This document shows, piece after piece, positions 1-8,154 of a DNA stretch of 63,548 bases. A model generated the notes under the pieces. It searched no databases and had not been told where the DNA came from. It worked only from the letters and a program-made list of their open reading frames with translations. Position numbers and translations under genes: made by a program. Position 1 is the first letter of the stretch; each line of letters begins with the position of its first letter. The stretch covers positions 1-63,548 of the forward strand of contig JAIMBI010000021.1 of NCBI GenBank assembly GCA_023565505.1, written 5' to 3'. This stretch comes from Actinomycetes bacterium (GTDB taxonomy: Bacteria > Bacillota > Sulfobacillia > Sulfobacillales > JAIMBI01).

Positions 1-93
1 AGCTCGTGGGCTTAGCCACCGGCTAACCCCGTTCGGCGCCCCCGAGGAGTTTTCACCTACAAAAGCTTGACACGGCCAGCGGGACAGGTTCCG

Positions 94-122
94 TTGACCC
101 TCGCGGCTCCCAGTGTTAGGCT
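94..122 (+). promoter_or_regulatory. Predicted vegetative promoter of lysA
   Basis: TTGACC at 94-99, a 17-nt spacer and TAGGCT at 117-122. The same -35/-10 pair, with an 18-nt spacer, precedes ridA at 10449, which supports it as a housekeeping sigma-A-type promoter in this GC-rich genome. The start point would be near 129, just ahead of a strong hairpin. Bases 1-93 hold no gene I can recognise. Confidence 0.55.
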
Positions 123-131
123 TCAACCGAC

Positions 132-163
132 GGCCGCTCCGGCCTGACCGGGGCGGCCTTTCT
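132..163 (+). terminator. Terminator-like hairpin in the lysA leader (possible attenuator)
   Basis: GGCCGCTCCGG (132-142) pairs with CCGGGGCGGCC (148-158) over 11 bp with one G-T wobble and a 5-nt CCTGA loop, followed by TTTCT. It lies between the predicted promoter and the lysA ribosome binding site (GGGAGG, 164-169). It could end an upstream transcript or attenuate lysA. No lysine-riboswitch core is visible. Confidence 0.5.
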
Positions 164-174
164 GGGAGGCGGCG

Positions 175-1467
175 GTGAAGCCAGTTACGTGTACCCGCGA
201 CGCGCGGGGGGTTCTGACCGTAGGGGGCGTACCGCTCGACGAGCTGGCGGAGCGGTTCGGGACACCCCTTTACGTGATGGATGTGGCCACCATCCGGGAG
301 CGCTTGGCCGCTTGGCGGGAGGCGCTGGGGGACGCGGGCCGGGTCTACTACGCCGGCAAGGCGTTCTTATGCCGGGCCATGGCCGAGTTGGTACGGGCCG
401 CGGGCGTAGGCCTCGACGTGGTGTCGGGCGGCGAGCTGACCACCGCGCTGTTGGCCGGCGTTCCGCCGGCCGACATTGTGCTGCACGGCAACGTCAAGAC
501 GCGGGCGGAGTTGGAGCTGGCCGTCGACGCCGGGGTCGGCCGGATCGTCGTGGACAGTCTGGAGGAACTGCCGCTCCTCGACGAACTGGGCCGGCGCGCG
601 GGACGCCGAGTCGCGGTCCTGCTGCGACTGACGCCGGGGATCGAGGCGCACACCCACGAGTTCATCCGGACCGGCCAGTTCGACAGCAAGTTCGGCTTCG
701 CCACGCTCGGCGGCGCCGCCGAGGAGGCCGTGCAGGCGGCCTTGGAGTGTTCCGGGCTGTACCTGGCGGGCCTGCACGCCCACATCGGCTCGCAGATCCT
801 GGACGTCTCGCCGTTCGCGGCCAACGCCGAGGCTCTGATGCAGTTCGCACGCCGGCAGTACGACCGGTGGGGTTGGTGGCCCGAGGAGATCGACATCGGG
901 GGCGGTCTCGGCGTGAGCTACGAGCCGGGGGACGACCCGCCCACGCCGGCGGCGGTGGTCCGGGCGGCCCGGGAGCGGATGGCGGAATGGGTGCCGCCCG
1001 GCCGGGCGGTGCCGATCCTGTCGGTGGAGCCGGGCCGATCCGTCGCGGCCGACGCCGGGGTGACGCTATACCGCATCGGCGTCAAGAAACGCGTCCCGGG
1101 CGGACGGACGTACGTCGCCGTGGACGGCGGGATGGGCGACAACATCCGGCCGGCGCTGTACCAGGCCCGTTACACCGCCGAGCCGGTGGGGCCGCCGCGG
1201 CCGGAACGCGAGGTCGTGACCGTGGCCGGGCGGTACTGCGAGTCGGGGGATTTGCTCCTGAGGGACGCAGACCTGCCGCGGCTGGAACCGGGCGAGTTGC
1301 TGGCGGTCTTCACCACCGGGGCGTACACTTACGCCATGGCGTCGACCTACAACCGCGTGCCCCGTCCGGCCGTCGTGGCGGTCGACCGGGGCGACGCGCG
1401 GATTTGGGTGGAGCGCGAGACGTGGGCTGACCTGGCTCGGTACGACCGCGCGCTCGGCAGCCCGTAG
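175..1467 (+). CDS. lysA: Diaminopimelate decarboxylase
   Basis: Cytoplasmic PLP enzyme that decarboxylates meso-diaminopimelate to L-lysine, the last step of lysine synthesis. The 430 residues match the family length. The fold-III PLP barrel shows YYAGKAF with the Schiff-base lysine K62, HIGSQ, the glycine loop GGGLG, EPGR, and CESGD with C355, which completes the active site across the dimer. The GTG start at 175 is preceded by GGGAGGCGG. It is the first gene of a run leading into the M50 protease, trpS and scpAB, an order common in Firmicutes. A hairpin just upstream may attenuate it. The family is clear; DAP rather than ornithine or arginine specificity rests on CESGD and the gene context. 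Confidence 0.95.
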   Translation: MKPVTCTRDARGVLTVGGVPLDELAERFGTPLYVMDVATIRERLAAWREALGDAGRVYYAGKAFLCRAMAELVRAAGVGLDVVSGGELTTALLAGVPPADIVLHGNVKTRAELELAVDAGVGRIVVDSLEELPLLDELGRRAGRRVAVLLRLTPGIEAHTHEFIRTGQFDSKFGFATLGGAAEEAVQAALECSGLYLAGLHAHIGSQILDVSPFAANAEALMQFARRQYDRWGWWPEEIDIGGGLGVSYEPGDDPPTPAAVVRAARERMAEWVPPGRAVPILSVEPGRSVAADAGVTLYRIGVKKRVPGGRTYVAVDGGMGDNIRPALYQARYTAEPVGPPRPEREVVTVAGRYCESGDLLLRDADLPRLEPGELLAVFTTGAYTYAMASTYNRVPRPAVVAVDRGDARIWVERETWADLARYDRALGSP

Positions 1468-1492
1468 CCAGACGCGCCCCCGGGGAGGGACC

Positions 1493-2152
1493 ATGGCGTT
1501 CTTCGACTGGCGGACAATGCTGCTGGCGCTGCCCGGCATCCTGGTCGCGATGACGTTCCACGAATATGCGCATGGGGTGGTGGCGCTCCGCCTGGGGGAT
1601 CCCACGGCCTTGCGGGCGGGCCGGCTGTCGCCGGAACCGTGGGCCCACATCGACTGGTTCGGTCTCCTGGCGCTTTTGATCTTCGGGTTCGGCTGGGCGA
1701 AGCCGGTCCCCATCGATCCGCGCTACTTCCGTCATCCGCGCCGCGACATGATGTGGGTCGGACTGGCGGGGCCGGTGTCGAACCTGGTCATGGCGTTCGC
1801 CTTCGCCCTGGCGCTCGGCTTCTGGAATCGCATCGCGCCGGCCAGCATGGTCGGCGGCATCGGCTACTACGCCGCCGAGGTGGTCGACACCGCGTTCGTT
1901 CTGAATGTCGCCTTCGGGTTGTTCAACCTCATCCCCATCCCGCCGCTCGACGGGTCGCGCGTCCTCGCCGGGTTGGTGCCGGGCTCGGTGGCCCGCGCGA
2001 TCTACCGGCTCGAGCCTTACGGGCTGGTCATTCTGGTGTTGGCGCTAGTGGCGACGCCGCTTTTGCCGGCGGTCCTGAACCCGCTCCGCCAAGCCGTGGC
2101 GGGGGGATTGTGGTCGGGAGCGGAATGGGTGGTGCGGGGAGTGCTCCGGTAG
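1493..2152 (+). CDS. Site-2-protease-family (M50) membrane metalloprotease
   Basis: Polytopic membrane zinc protease of the short S2P/YwhC-type family, 219 aa. HEYAH (H23, E24, H27) gives two zinc ligands and the catalytic glutamate. The second motif, PIPPLDGSR, carries the third ligand D153. Hydrophobic segments cover most of the rest. There is no PDZ domain, unlike RseP at 52412 in this window. The ATG start follows GGGGAGGGACC. It lies 25 nt after lysA and 46 nt before trpS in what looks like one operon. The natural substrate of this subfamily is not known; the position beside trpS and scpA is conserved in many Firmicutes. Confidence 0.88.
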   Translation: MAFFDWRTMLLALPGILVAMTFHEYAHGVVALRLGDPTALRAGRLSPEPWAHIDWFGLLALLIFGFGWAKPVPIDPRYFRHPRRDMMWVGLAGPVSNLVMAFAFALALGFWNRIAPASMVGGIGYYAAEVVDTAFVLNVAFGLFNLIPIPPLDGSRVLAGLVPGSVARAIYRLEPYGLVILVLALVATPLLPAVLNPLRQAVAGGLWSGAEWVVRGVLR

Positions 2153-2198
2153 GGGCGGCCTGCGGAACCGCCGGATGCGGGACGGACGGGAGGTCAGG

Positions 2199-3245
2199 AT
2201 GGAGCAGGGTACAGGTAGGGAACGGGTCCTCTCGGGGATGCAGCCGTCGGGCGCACTGCACCTGGGGAACTGGATGGGGGCCCTGGCCAAGTGGGTGGAA
2301 CTCCAGGACCGCTACGAATGCTTCTTCATGGTGGCCGACATCCACGCGCTGACGACCGGCTACCACGACACGAGCCGGCTGCCCGAGCTCACCCGGGCGA
2401 TGGCCGTGGACTGGCTCGCCGCGGGCCTCGACCCGGCGCGCGCGGTGCTGTTCGTTCAGAGTGCCGTCCCGGCGCACGCGGAACTGTTCCTGGCGTTGTC
2501 CATGTTGGTGCCGCTCGGTTGGCTGGAGCGGGTCCCGAGCTACAAGGAAAAGCTTAGGGAGCTGGAGCAGCGGGAGATCCACACCTACGGCTTCCTGGGG
2601 TATCCGGCGTTGCAGGCCGCCGACATCCTGCTCTACCGGGCCGCCTGGGTCCCGGTCGGCCAGGACCAGGTGCCGCACGTGGAACTCACCCGGGAGATCG
2701 CCAGGCGGTTCAATCATCTTTACGGGCCCGTGCTCCGGGAACCCGAGGCGCTCCTGGGCGACGCCCCCGTCCTGCCGGGTCTTGACGGCCGCAAGATGTC
2801 GAAGAGCTACGGCAACACCATCGCGCTGGCCGACTCGGCCCAGACGGTCGAGACCAAGATCCGGGCCATGGTCACCGATCCCGCCCGCGTCCGGCGGACG
2901 GATCCGGGCCATCCCGAGGTGTGCCCGGTCTTCCAGTGGCACCGTATCTTCCATCCCGACGCGGGCGCCATCGAGTCGGCCTGCCGGACGGCGCAGATCG
3001 GGTGCGTCGACTGCAAGCGCCAGCTGGCCCGCTTGGTCAACGAGCGCCTGGAACCCATCCGGGAGCGGCAGGCCTACTGGTCCGGACGCCCCGCCGAGGT
3101 GGAGGACGTCCTGGTGGAGGGGTCCGCCCGGGCCCGCGAGGCGGCTGAGGCCGTGATGGACGACGTGCGGACGGCGATGCATCTCACGGAAGGCCGGGCT
3201 TGGACGGATGGGCGCGGCGCTGCGACTGGTCCACTTCCGCGGTAG
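2199..3245 (+). CDS. trpS: Tryptophanyl-tRNA synthetase
   Basis: Class-Ic synthetase charging tRNA-Trp, cytoplasmic, 348 aa as usual. The N-terminus reads SGMQPSGALHLGNWMG (HIGH-type motif HLGN at 21-24), and the KMSKS loop is K199-S203 in GRKMSKSYGN. ATG 2199 is preferred over ATG 2175 because GGGAGG sits 6-12 nt before it and the family begins close to the SGMQPSG motif. The 3' end overlaps scpA by 38 nt. No T-box leader is visible in the short upstream gap, so control probably comes from the lysA promoter region. Confidence 0.95.
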   Translation: MEQGTGRERVLSGMQPSGALHLGNWMGALAKWVELQDRYECFFMVADIHALTTGYHDTSRLPELTRAMAVDWLAAGLDPARAVLFVQSAVPAHAELFLALSMLVPLGWLERVPSYKEKLRELEQREIHTYGFLGYPALQAADILLYRAAWVPVGQDQVPHVELTREIARRFNHLYGPVLREPEALLGDAPVLPGLDGRKMSKSYGNTIALADSAQTVETKIRAMVTDPARVRRTDPGHPEVCPVFQWHRIFHPDAGAIESACRTAQIGCVDCKRQLARLVNERLEPIRERQAYWSGRPAEVEDVLVEGSARAREAAEAVMDDVRTAMHLTEGRAWTDGRGAATGPLPR

Positions 3246-3903
3246 TCTCGCGGGCTTGGCCGAGCGCCTGCGGCGGCGTCGGCTCGAGGCGCGGGACATC
3301 CGGGCGACGGAGCTGGTGCGCCAGCTGCGGGCCTATTGGGCGACCGTGGAGAGCGTCGACCCGGTGGCCGACGAGCTGCCGGTGGCGGCGTGGGTGATCC
3401 GACAGAAAGCGGCGGCGATGGTACCCGCGGAGACGCCGCCCGAGCCACCGCCCCCGGCTCCGCCCGCCGGCGTGGACGCGTGGGCCGAGACGCTGCGCCG
3501 CCTCTACGCGGCGCGCGTCCCCGCGGTGGCGGGGCCGCCGCGCTGGCCCGACGCCGGTCCGCCCCGCATCGCGGGGGCGACACCGGCCCGTCTTGCGGCC
3601 GCGTGGCCGCCCACCCGGCAAAAGCGCCCGCCCCCGGTCCCGGTCGCCGTACCGACCCCGCCGCCGTTGTGGCGCCGGGCGCGGGAGGTCCTGCAGCGGC
3701 TGCGCCGGGGCGGCGCGCGGGTGCGGTGGAGTCGGCTGGTGGCCGGCTGGGGACGCCCTCGCCGGGTGGACGCGTTTCTGATCGTGCTGGCGTTGTGGCG
3801 TCGCGGCGCGGTGGACGTGATCCAGGAGGACGCGTCCGGAGAACCGGAGGTGAGCTGGCGTGGCCGACGGTCGCCCGCCCGTTCCGCCCCCGCCCGACTC
3901 TGA
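3208..3903 (+). CDS. scpA: Divergent segregation and condensation protein A (kleisin)
   Basis: Kleisin that should bridge SMC heads and bind ScpB. Identification rests on position (trpS-scpA-scpB) and on two weakly conserved ends. Near the N-terminus, VHFRGSLAGLAERLRRRRLE corresponds to the FxGPLDLLLHLI helix of ScpA, followed by a DELPVAAWVIRQKAAAMVP block like the usual AAxLLxIKSxxLLP. The C-terminal winged helix is FLIVLALWRRGAVDVIQ. The middle (about residues 75-150) is proline- and alanine-rich and looks disordered, and the acidic residues typical of ScpA are scarce. At 231 aa it is slightly short. It overlaps trpS by 38 nt and scpB by 44 nt. A fast-evolving but functional ScpA is more likely than decay, because the frame is intact and coupled. 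Confidence 0.7.
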   Translation: MGAALRLVHFRGSLAGLAERLRRRRLEARDIRATELVRQLRAYWATVESVDPVADELPVAAWVIRQKAAAMVPAETPPEPPPPAPPAGVDAWAETLRRLYAARVPAVAGPPRWPDAGPPRIAGATPARLAAAWPPTRQKRPPPVPVAVPTPPPLWRRAREVLQRLRRGGARVRWSRLVAGWGRPRRVDAFLIVLALWRRGAVDVIQEDASGEPEVSWRGRRSPARSAPARL

Positions 3904-4405
3904 CCTGTCCGCGGGCCTTGCGGCGATTCTCTTCGCTCACGGCGATCCGGTGCCCGCGGAGACGCTCGCCGAATGGTTGGGCCTCCCGGCGGAGGGGGTC
4001 GAGGCCGTCGCCCTCGACCTCGCGGAGCGGCTCCGGAGCACGCCCTGGACCGTGCGGCAAGTGGCGGGGGGCTTCCAGCTGGTCTTGCGTCCGACGTGGT
4101 CCCGCTGGATCGAGGCCCTGCAGCCCGAACGTGTGGAGACGTTGTCGGCCGCGGCGTGGGAGTGTTTGGCGGTGGTCGCCTACCGCCAGCCGGTGACCCG
4201 GCTCGAGGTCGAGGCCCTGCGCCAGGTGGGATCCGAGGCCGCCCTGGAGATGTTGGAACGGCGGGGTCTCATCCAGGCGGTCGGGCGCAAGCGGGCTCCC
4301 GGACGCCCCATCCTGTACGGCACGACCCCGCGCTTTCTGGAGATGTTCGGCCTCGCGCGGATCGAGGACCTGCCCCCACTGCCGGAGGCCCCCGACGCGG
4401 AGTGA
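3860..4405 (+). CDS. scpB: Segregation and condensation protein B
   Basis: Winged-helix dimer that joins SMC and ScpA in the bacterial condensin complex. Of 181 residues, about 18-170 carry two winged-helix domains. Recognisable family blocks are AAILFAHGDPVPAETLAEWL at the start, EALQPERVETLSAAAWECLA, VVAYRQPVTRLEVEALRQVGS, and GRKRAPGRPILYGTTPRFLE, the classical ScpB signature, followed by FGLARIEDLPPLPE. ScpB is far better conserved than the ScpA next to it. It starts inside scpA (44-nt overlap), indicating translational coupling. The N-terminal proline-rich tail is family-typical. Confidence 0.93.
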   Translation: MADGRPPVPPPPDSDLSAGLAAILFAHGDPVPAETLAEWLGLPAEGVEAVALDLAERLRSTPWTVRQVAGGFQLVLRPTWSRWIEALQPERVETLSAAAWECLAVVAYRQPVTRLEVEALRQVGSEAALEMLERRGLIQAVGRKRAPGRPILYGTTPRFLEMFGLARIEDLPPLPEAPDAE

Positions 4406-4444
4406 GCCGATGCCGCCCCGGGCATGCTGGGCCCGGGGTGGACC

Positions 4445-5107
4445 ATGTTCTGGGCGGTTGCCGCGATGCTCGTGCTGGCCGTGTGCGCCGAGGCCGCGGC
4501 GACGCCGTTGGCGGTGCACGTCCGCTGGCAGGGGCGGCCGGATCGCCGGGCGATGGAGATCGCCCTCCGGGTGGGACCGCGCCGGTTCACCGACACCTGG
4601 CCCATCCCGGCCACGCCGGCGGCCGCGGTCGCGCCGCACGCCGCGTTTGATCCCCGCCGGGTGCGCGGCGGCGCCCAGGCCCTCACGTTCTGGGCGGCGT
4701 TCGTCCGGCATCTCGCGCCCCGCGTGCGCGTGACCGAATGGACGCTGGACCTCGCCGTGGGGATGGGCGACGCGGCAGGCACGGCCATCGTGGCCGGGAT
4801 CCTGGCGACCGTCGTGGGGACCCAGACGGGCGCCCTGGGGCGCCGTCTGGCCTGCGTGCCGCACTGGCGGATCACGCCACGGTGGGACGCGGACACCTTC
4901 CTCCTCGAGGGGGAGGCGAGCGTGGGCTTCGACGGGCGGGTCGCCGACCTCGTCGGGGCGGCCTGGGCGGGCGCGGCGGCCGCCCTCCGCCGGTTGGGGG
5001 GCCGGGAGCGGGCCCGGTGGGGGCACGTCGGGCATAGGGGGCGGCGACGGACGGCACACTACCGCCGACGGGCCCGCAACGAGCCGGGCTCCCGCGAGAG
5101 GAGCTGA
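4445..5107 (+). CDS. DUF2953 / YtfI-like membrane-anchored protein
   Basis: About 220 aa with an N-terminal hydrophobic anchor (residues 1-20) and a mostly soluble remainder ending in a very basic tail. Length, topology and position directly before ytfJ match the DUF2953 (YtfI) family, whose B. subtilis member also precedes ytfJ. Similarity is inferred from context and general layout, since no sharp motif is visible. ATG 4445 is chosen because GGGGTGG lies 5-11 nt before it; ATG 4424 in the same frame would add seven residues. The gene starts 39 nt after scpB. Its biochemical role is unknown; a part in spore coat or germination is inferred from the partner. Confidence 0.6.
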   Translation: MFWAVAAMLVLAVCAEAAATPLAVHVRWQGRPDRRAMEIALRVGPRRFTDTWPIPATPAAAVAPHAAFDPRRVRGGAQALTFWAAFVRHLAPRVRVTEWTLDLAVGMGDAAGTAIVAGILATVVGTQTGALGRRLACVPHWRITPRWDADTFLLEGEASVGFDGRVADLVGAAWAGAAAALRRLGGRERARWGHVGHRGRRRTAHYRRRARNEPGSRERS

Positions 5108-5112
5108 CGTGC

Positions 5113-5547
5113 ATGAGCCTCAATCCCACGGCGGGCGAACCACACCCGCCGAATCCGGCCCATCCCATCGAGAGCCTGATGAAGACGGCCATGGAAGCCA
5201 TCGCGGGGATGATTGACGTCAACACGGTCGTGGGCACGCCCGTGGAGACGGGGGACGGGACGACCATCATCCCGATTTCCCGGGTCTCGTTCGGCTTTGC
5301 GGCGGGCGGGGGCGAGTACTACAGCCCCGCGGCGGCGCCGGGGCGGCCGTTCGGCGGCGGCAGCGGCGCGGGGGTGTCGGTGCGTCCGGTCGGCTTTCTG
5401 GTCGAACACCAGGGGAGCGTGCGGCTTTTGGCCGTCGAGGGCGGGGATCTGGCCACGCGACTGATGGATCTGGCGCCGGACGTGGTGCGCTGGATTCAGG
5501 AACGGTTCGGCCGGAGCGCGGACGGCGAAGCGACGCCACCGTCGTAG
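5113..5547 (+). CDS. ytfJ: Spore protein YtfJ (GerW family)
   Basis: Small sporulation protein of the GerW/YtfJ family, 144 aa, linked in Bacillus to spore germination. The family core is plain: HPIESLMKTAMEAIAGMIDV, then NTVVGTPVETGDGTTIIPIS, RVSFGFAAGGGEY, a glycine-rich stretch GGGSGAGVSVRPVGFLV, and a C-terminal amphipathic helix. GAGAGGAG provides the ribosome binding site. It is one of several markers that this organism forms endospores. The ku gene follows after only 17 nt, so the DNA-repair cassette downstream may share its forespore expression. No sigma-F or sigma-G box was found directly upstream. Confidence 0.9.
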   Translation: MSLNPTAGEPHPPNPAHPIESLMKTAMEAIAGMIDVNTVVGTPVETGDGTTIIPISRVSFGFAAGGGEYYSPAAAPGRPFGGGSGAGVSVRPVGFLVEHQGSVRLLAVEGGDLATRLMDLAPDVVRWIQERFGRSADGEATPPS

Positions 5548-5564
5548 GCGGGAGGCGGCCCCGG

Positions 5565-6392
5565 GTGCGCAGTCTGTTCTCCGGCACGCTGGGCTTCGGG
5601 TTGGTGGCCATCCCGGTGCAGCTGTACAAGGCGCTCGAGAACGACCAAGTGGCGCTGCACTGGGTGCACCGCCCGTGCGGGAGCCGGATCCAGTACAAGA
5701 AGTGGTGCCCAGTCTGCGACCGGATCGTCGCCGCGGACGAGCTGGTCAAGGCGGGCGTCCTCGAGGACGGCCGGCTGGTCCCCCTCGACGAGCCGCAGCC
5801 CGTGCGGGCCCCGGCAGAGCGGACCATCGGGCTGGTCAGCTTTCATGCCGCCGACGAGATTGACCCCATTTATTACGACCAAGCGTACTGGGTGGCTCCC
5901 GGGGCCGGCGGCCGCCATCCCTACGCCGTGTTGTGGACGGTCCTGCGGGAAACCGGCCGCGTGGGCCTGGCGGAACTGACGCTGGCCCGTCGCCGCCGGC
6001 TGGCGGTGGTCCGGCCCTGGCGCGAGGGCCTGCTGGCGCTGCAGACGCTGCATTGGCCCGAAAGCCTGAGGACGCTGGTCGCTCCCGCGGCGTCGGCGGC
6101 GGTGCCGTCCCCCAAGGAGATCCGGCTGGCGCGGACCCTGGTCGACGCCCTGACGGAGCCGTTCCGGCCCGAGGCGTATCCCAACCGCGCCAAGCAGGAC
6201 CTCCTCGAACGGCTGGCGGCGCGCGCCGGCGAAGCGATCGCGGTCCGTGCGCCGGCGGGCATGCTGGCCGACCTGGTCGCCCAGCTCAAGGCCTCTGTTG
6301 AGGCGGTGGAGCGAGCCGCCCCGGCAGCGGACGGCGGCGCGGCCGAGGCCGCCCCGCCGGCGCGCCGCCGGCGCGCCCGCGCGGCCCGATGA
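5565..6392 (+). CDS. ku: Non-homologous end-joining protein Ku
   Basis: Homodimeric ring protein that binds double-strand DNA ends and recruits LigD. At 275 aa it has the bacterial one-domain Ku layout. The N-terminus MRSLFSGTLGFGLVAIPVQLYKA corresponds to the family W-x-G-x-I-x-FGLV-x-IPV-x-LY start. A central CGSRIQYKKWCPVCDRIV motif and the DPIYYDQAYWVAP block are also Ku-typical. The C-terminal tail (about 255-275) is arginine/alanine-rich, as in many bacterial Ku proteins, and may contact DNA or ligase. The GTG start follows GGAGGCGGCC. It overlaps the ligase gene by 4 nt (ATGA). Confidence 0.95.
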   Translation: MRSLFSGTLGFGLVAIPVQLYKALENDQVALHWVHRPCGSRIQYKKWCPVCDRIVAADELVKAGVLEDGRLVPLDEPQPVRAPAERTIGLVSFHAADEIDPIYYDQAYWVAPGAGGRHPYAVLWTVLRETGRVGLAELTLARRRRLAVVRPWREGLLALQTLHWPESLRTLVAPAASAAVPSPKEIRLARTLVDALTEPFRPEAYPNRAKQDLLERLAARAGEAIAVRAPAGMLADLVAQLKASVEAVERAAPAADGGAAEAAPPARRRRARAAR

Positions 6393-7168
6393 CGGACCCG
6401 CGGGGGTTCGTGCCGCCGATGCTGGCTGTGACCGCCTCGGGGCCGTTCACGGACGACGACTGGCGGTTCGAGGTGAAGTGGGACGGCTGGCGGGCCCAGG
6501 TGAGCCTCGTCGACCGCCTCCGGGTGCGCTCCCGGCACGGCTACGACCTGCTGGAGCGGTTCGCTGGCATCGGCCGGCTCGCGGAGGGACTGCGCGGCCC
6601 CGTGATCCTCGACGGGGAACTGGTGGCCATCCGGGACGGGCGGCCCGCCTTCGGGGCCCTGGCCGCCTCCGGCGCGGCCCTCGTCTTCGTGGCCTTCGAC
6701 TGCCTCTATGACCGGGACGGCTGGGCGCTGGAGGATCCCCTCGACGTGCGCCTGGAACGGTTGGCTTCCGCCGTGGCCCCGGGCGCGCCGCACCTGGTGG
6801 TGGCGGACGGCTTGGTCGGCGCGGGCGAGGCCCTCTACGCCCAGGTCCGGGCCCACGGTCTGGAGGGCGTGATGGCCAAACGCCGGTCGAGTCGGTATCA
6901 ACCCGGGCGGCGCAGCCCGGACTGGCAGAAGGTCATCGCGGGCCAGGAAGCCTGGTGCCCCGTGGAACGGCTGGCCCGCGAAGACGGGACGCTCTGGGCG
7001 TGGGTGCGGCCGCCGGGGTCGGACGCCGCCCAGCGCCTGCCCTGCGCGCCGGGGGTCGTCGCCCCGGACGGCCGGGTCGGCCGCGCGCGCGTGCACTTCC
7101 GGGAACTGACGGCCTCCGGGCGATTCCGCCACGGTCGTGTCCTGGCCCTGGAGGGGCCGCCGCCGTGA
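6389..7168 (+). CDS. ligD: ATP-dependent DNA ligase, LigD-type ligase module (stand-alone)
   Basis: Seals DNA breaks in the Ku pathway. The 259-residue protein is only the nucleotidyltransferase and OB part of LigD. Motif I is KWDGWR with the adenylated lysine K30. Motif III lies around VAFDCLYD, motif IV is EGVMAKRRSS, and motif V is DWQKV. The OB-fold part (from about residue 180) is compact. No phosphoesterase or polymerase domain is fused; the polymerase is the next gene, overlapping by 4 nt. In Mycobacterium and Bacillus these modules are one chain. The symbol is used loosely for the module. Confidence 0.9.
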   Translation: MTDPRGFVPPMLAVTASGPFTDDDWRFEVKWDGWRAQVSLVDRLRVRSRHGYDLLERFAGIGRLAEGLRGPVILDGELVAIRDGRPAFGALAASGAALVFVAFDCLYDRDGWALEDPLDVRLERLASAVAPGAPHLVVADGLVGAGEALYAQVRAHGLEGVMAKRRSSRYQPGRRSPDWQKVIAGQEAWCPVERLAREDGTLWAWVRPPGSDAAQRLPCAPGVVAPDGRVGRARVHFRELTASGRFRHGRVLALEGPPP

Positions 7169-8025
7169 GACTGGACCGGGTGCTCTTCCCGGAGACGGGG
7201 ATCACCCGGCGGGACCTGTTGGCCTACTATGCGCGGGTCGCCCCCCTCCTCCTGCCCCACCTCGCGGACCGGGCCGTGACCGTACGCCGCTGGCCCCACG
7301 GGATCCACGAACCCGGGTTCTTCCAGAAACATCCGGTCCCTGGAAGCGACGAGCCGATTCGGATCCGGGATCCGGACGACCTCCTGCGCTGGGTCGCCCT
7401 CGGCGCCATCGAGTTCCATGTGCCCTTGGCCCCGCTCGGCGATCCGGAGGATCACGACTGGGCGGTACTGGACCTGGATCCCCAGCCGCCCCTGGAGCGC
7501 GAGGCGACCTGGCGCGCCGCGCGGGCGGCGGCCGCCGTCTGCGCGCGGCTGGGCATCCCCTTCCGCGCCAAGACGTCGGGCCAGCGAGGCGTGCATCTGT
7601 ACATCCCGATCGTGCCGACGCCGGCCCGGGCGGTGCTGGTCGCGGTGGAGCGGTTGGCGCGCCTGGTGCGCGCCGTGCTGCCGGACCTGGTGACCCTCGA
7701 ATGGCGTCGGGCCCGCCGCGGTCCCCGCGTGTACCTGGACGTCGGCCAGAACGCCAAGCATCGCACGATGGCGGCCGTGTACACGGTCCGCGCCCGCCCC
7801 GGCGCTCCGGTGAGCTGGCCCCTCGCGCCCGACGATCTGGCCCGTGCGCCGGGGCCGGTGCCCACGCTGGCGGCGGTCCGGCACGGCCCATTGCCGCCCT
7901 GGGACCGTCCGCCGCCGGTGGACCTGGGGCGGATCCTGGACGCCCACGGCGTCCCGCCGCTGGAGGTGCTCCGCGGCCTCAGCGGGGCCCCCGTCCCCGC
8001 GCCGCTCGGGCCCGCACCGGATTGA
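7165..8025 (+). CDS. LigD-type primase-polymerase module (stand-alone)
   Basis: Archaeo-eukaryotic primase family polymerase that fills gaps and adds ribonucleotides during end joining. At 286 aa it matches the LigD Pol domain alone. The metal-binding pair D103/D105 is in AVLDLDP. RWPHGIHEPGFFQKH near residue 43 is the 5'-phosphate/template-binding strand of the family, and AKTSGQRGVHLYIPI is the conserved GxxGxH nucleotide-binding block. The GTG start shares GTGA with the ligase stop. The stop codon overlaps the -35 box of the next promoter. Together with ku and the ligase it forms a complete but split NHEJ set. Confidence 0.92.
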   Translation: MRLDRVLFPETGITRRDLLAYYARVAPLLLPHLADRAVTVRRWPHGIHEPGFFQKHPVPGSDEPIRIRDPDDLLRWVALGAIEFHVPLAPLGDPEDHDWAVLDLDPQPPLEREATWRAARAAAAVCARLGIPFRAKTSGQRGVHLYIPIVPTPARAVLVAVERLARLVRAVLPDLVTLEWRRARRGPRVYLDVGQNAKHRTMAAVYTVRARPGAPVSWPLAPDDLARAPGPVPTLAAVRHGPLPPWDRPPPVDLGRILDAHGVPPLEVLRGLSGAPVPAPLGPAPD

Positions 8026-8049
8026 CGCCGCCCACCGGTGCCGTACCAT
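8022..8049 (+). promoter_or_regulatory. Predicted promoter of the rhodanese-like/PDO-like pair
   Basis: TTGACG at 8022-8027, a 16-nt spacer and TACCAT at 8044-8049. The TGA inside TTGACG is the stop codon of the polymerase gene. A 129-nt gap follows before the next start codon, the only sizeable gap in this stretch, which fits an independent transcription unit. Confidence 0.4.
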
Positions 8050-8154
8050 CAAGCCAGGCCCCCCCTACGAGCGGCGCCTCGGCCCGCGCACGTCGTCGCC
8101 CGCCGGCGCCCCGAAGCCTTCGCGACGGGGACCGGGGGAGCCGGGGAGTGAGGC

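Noticed and set aside
1..174. Lysine riboswitch before lysA
   Set aside because: The leader after the predicted promoter is only about 45 nt and lacks the riboswitch core; only a hairpin remains.
2153..2198. T-box leader for trpS
   Set aside because: The gap is 46 nt, too short for a T-box, and no specifier or antiterminator sequence is visible.
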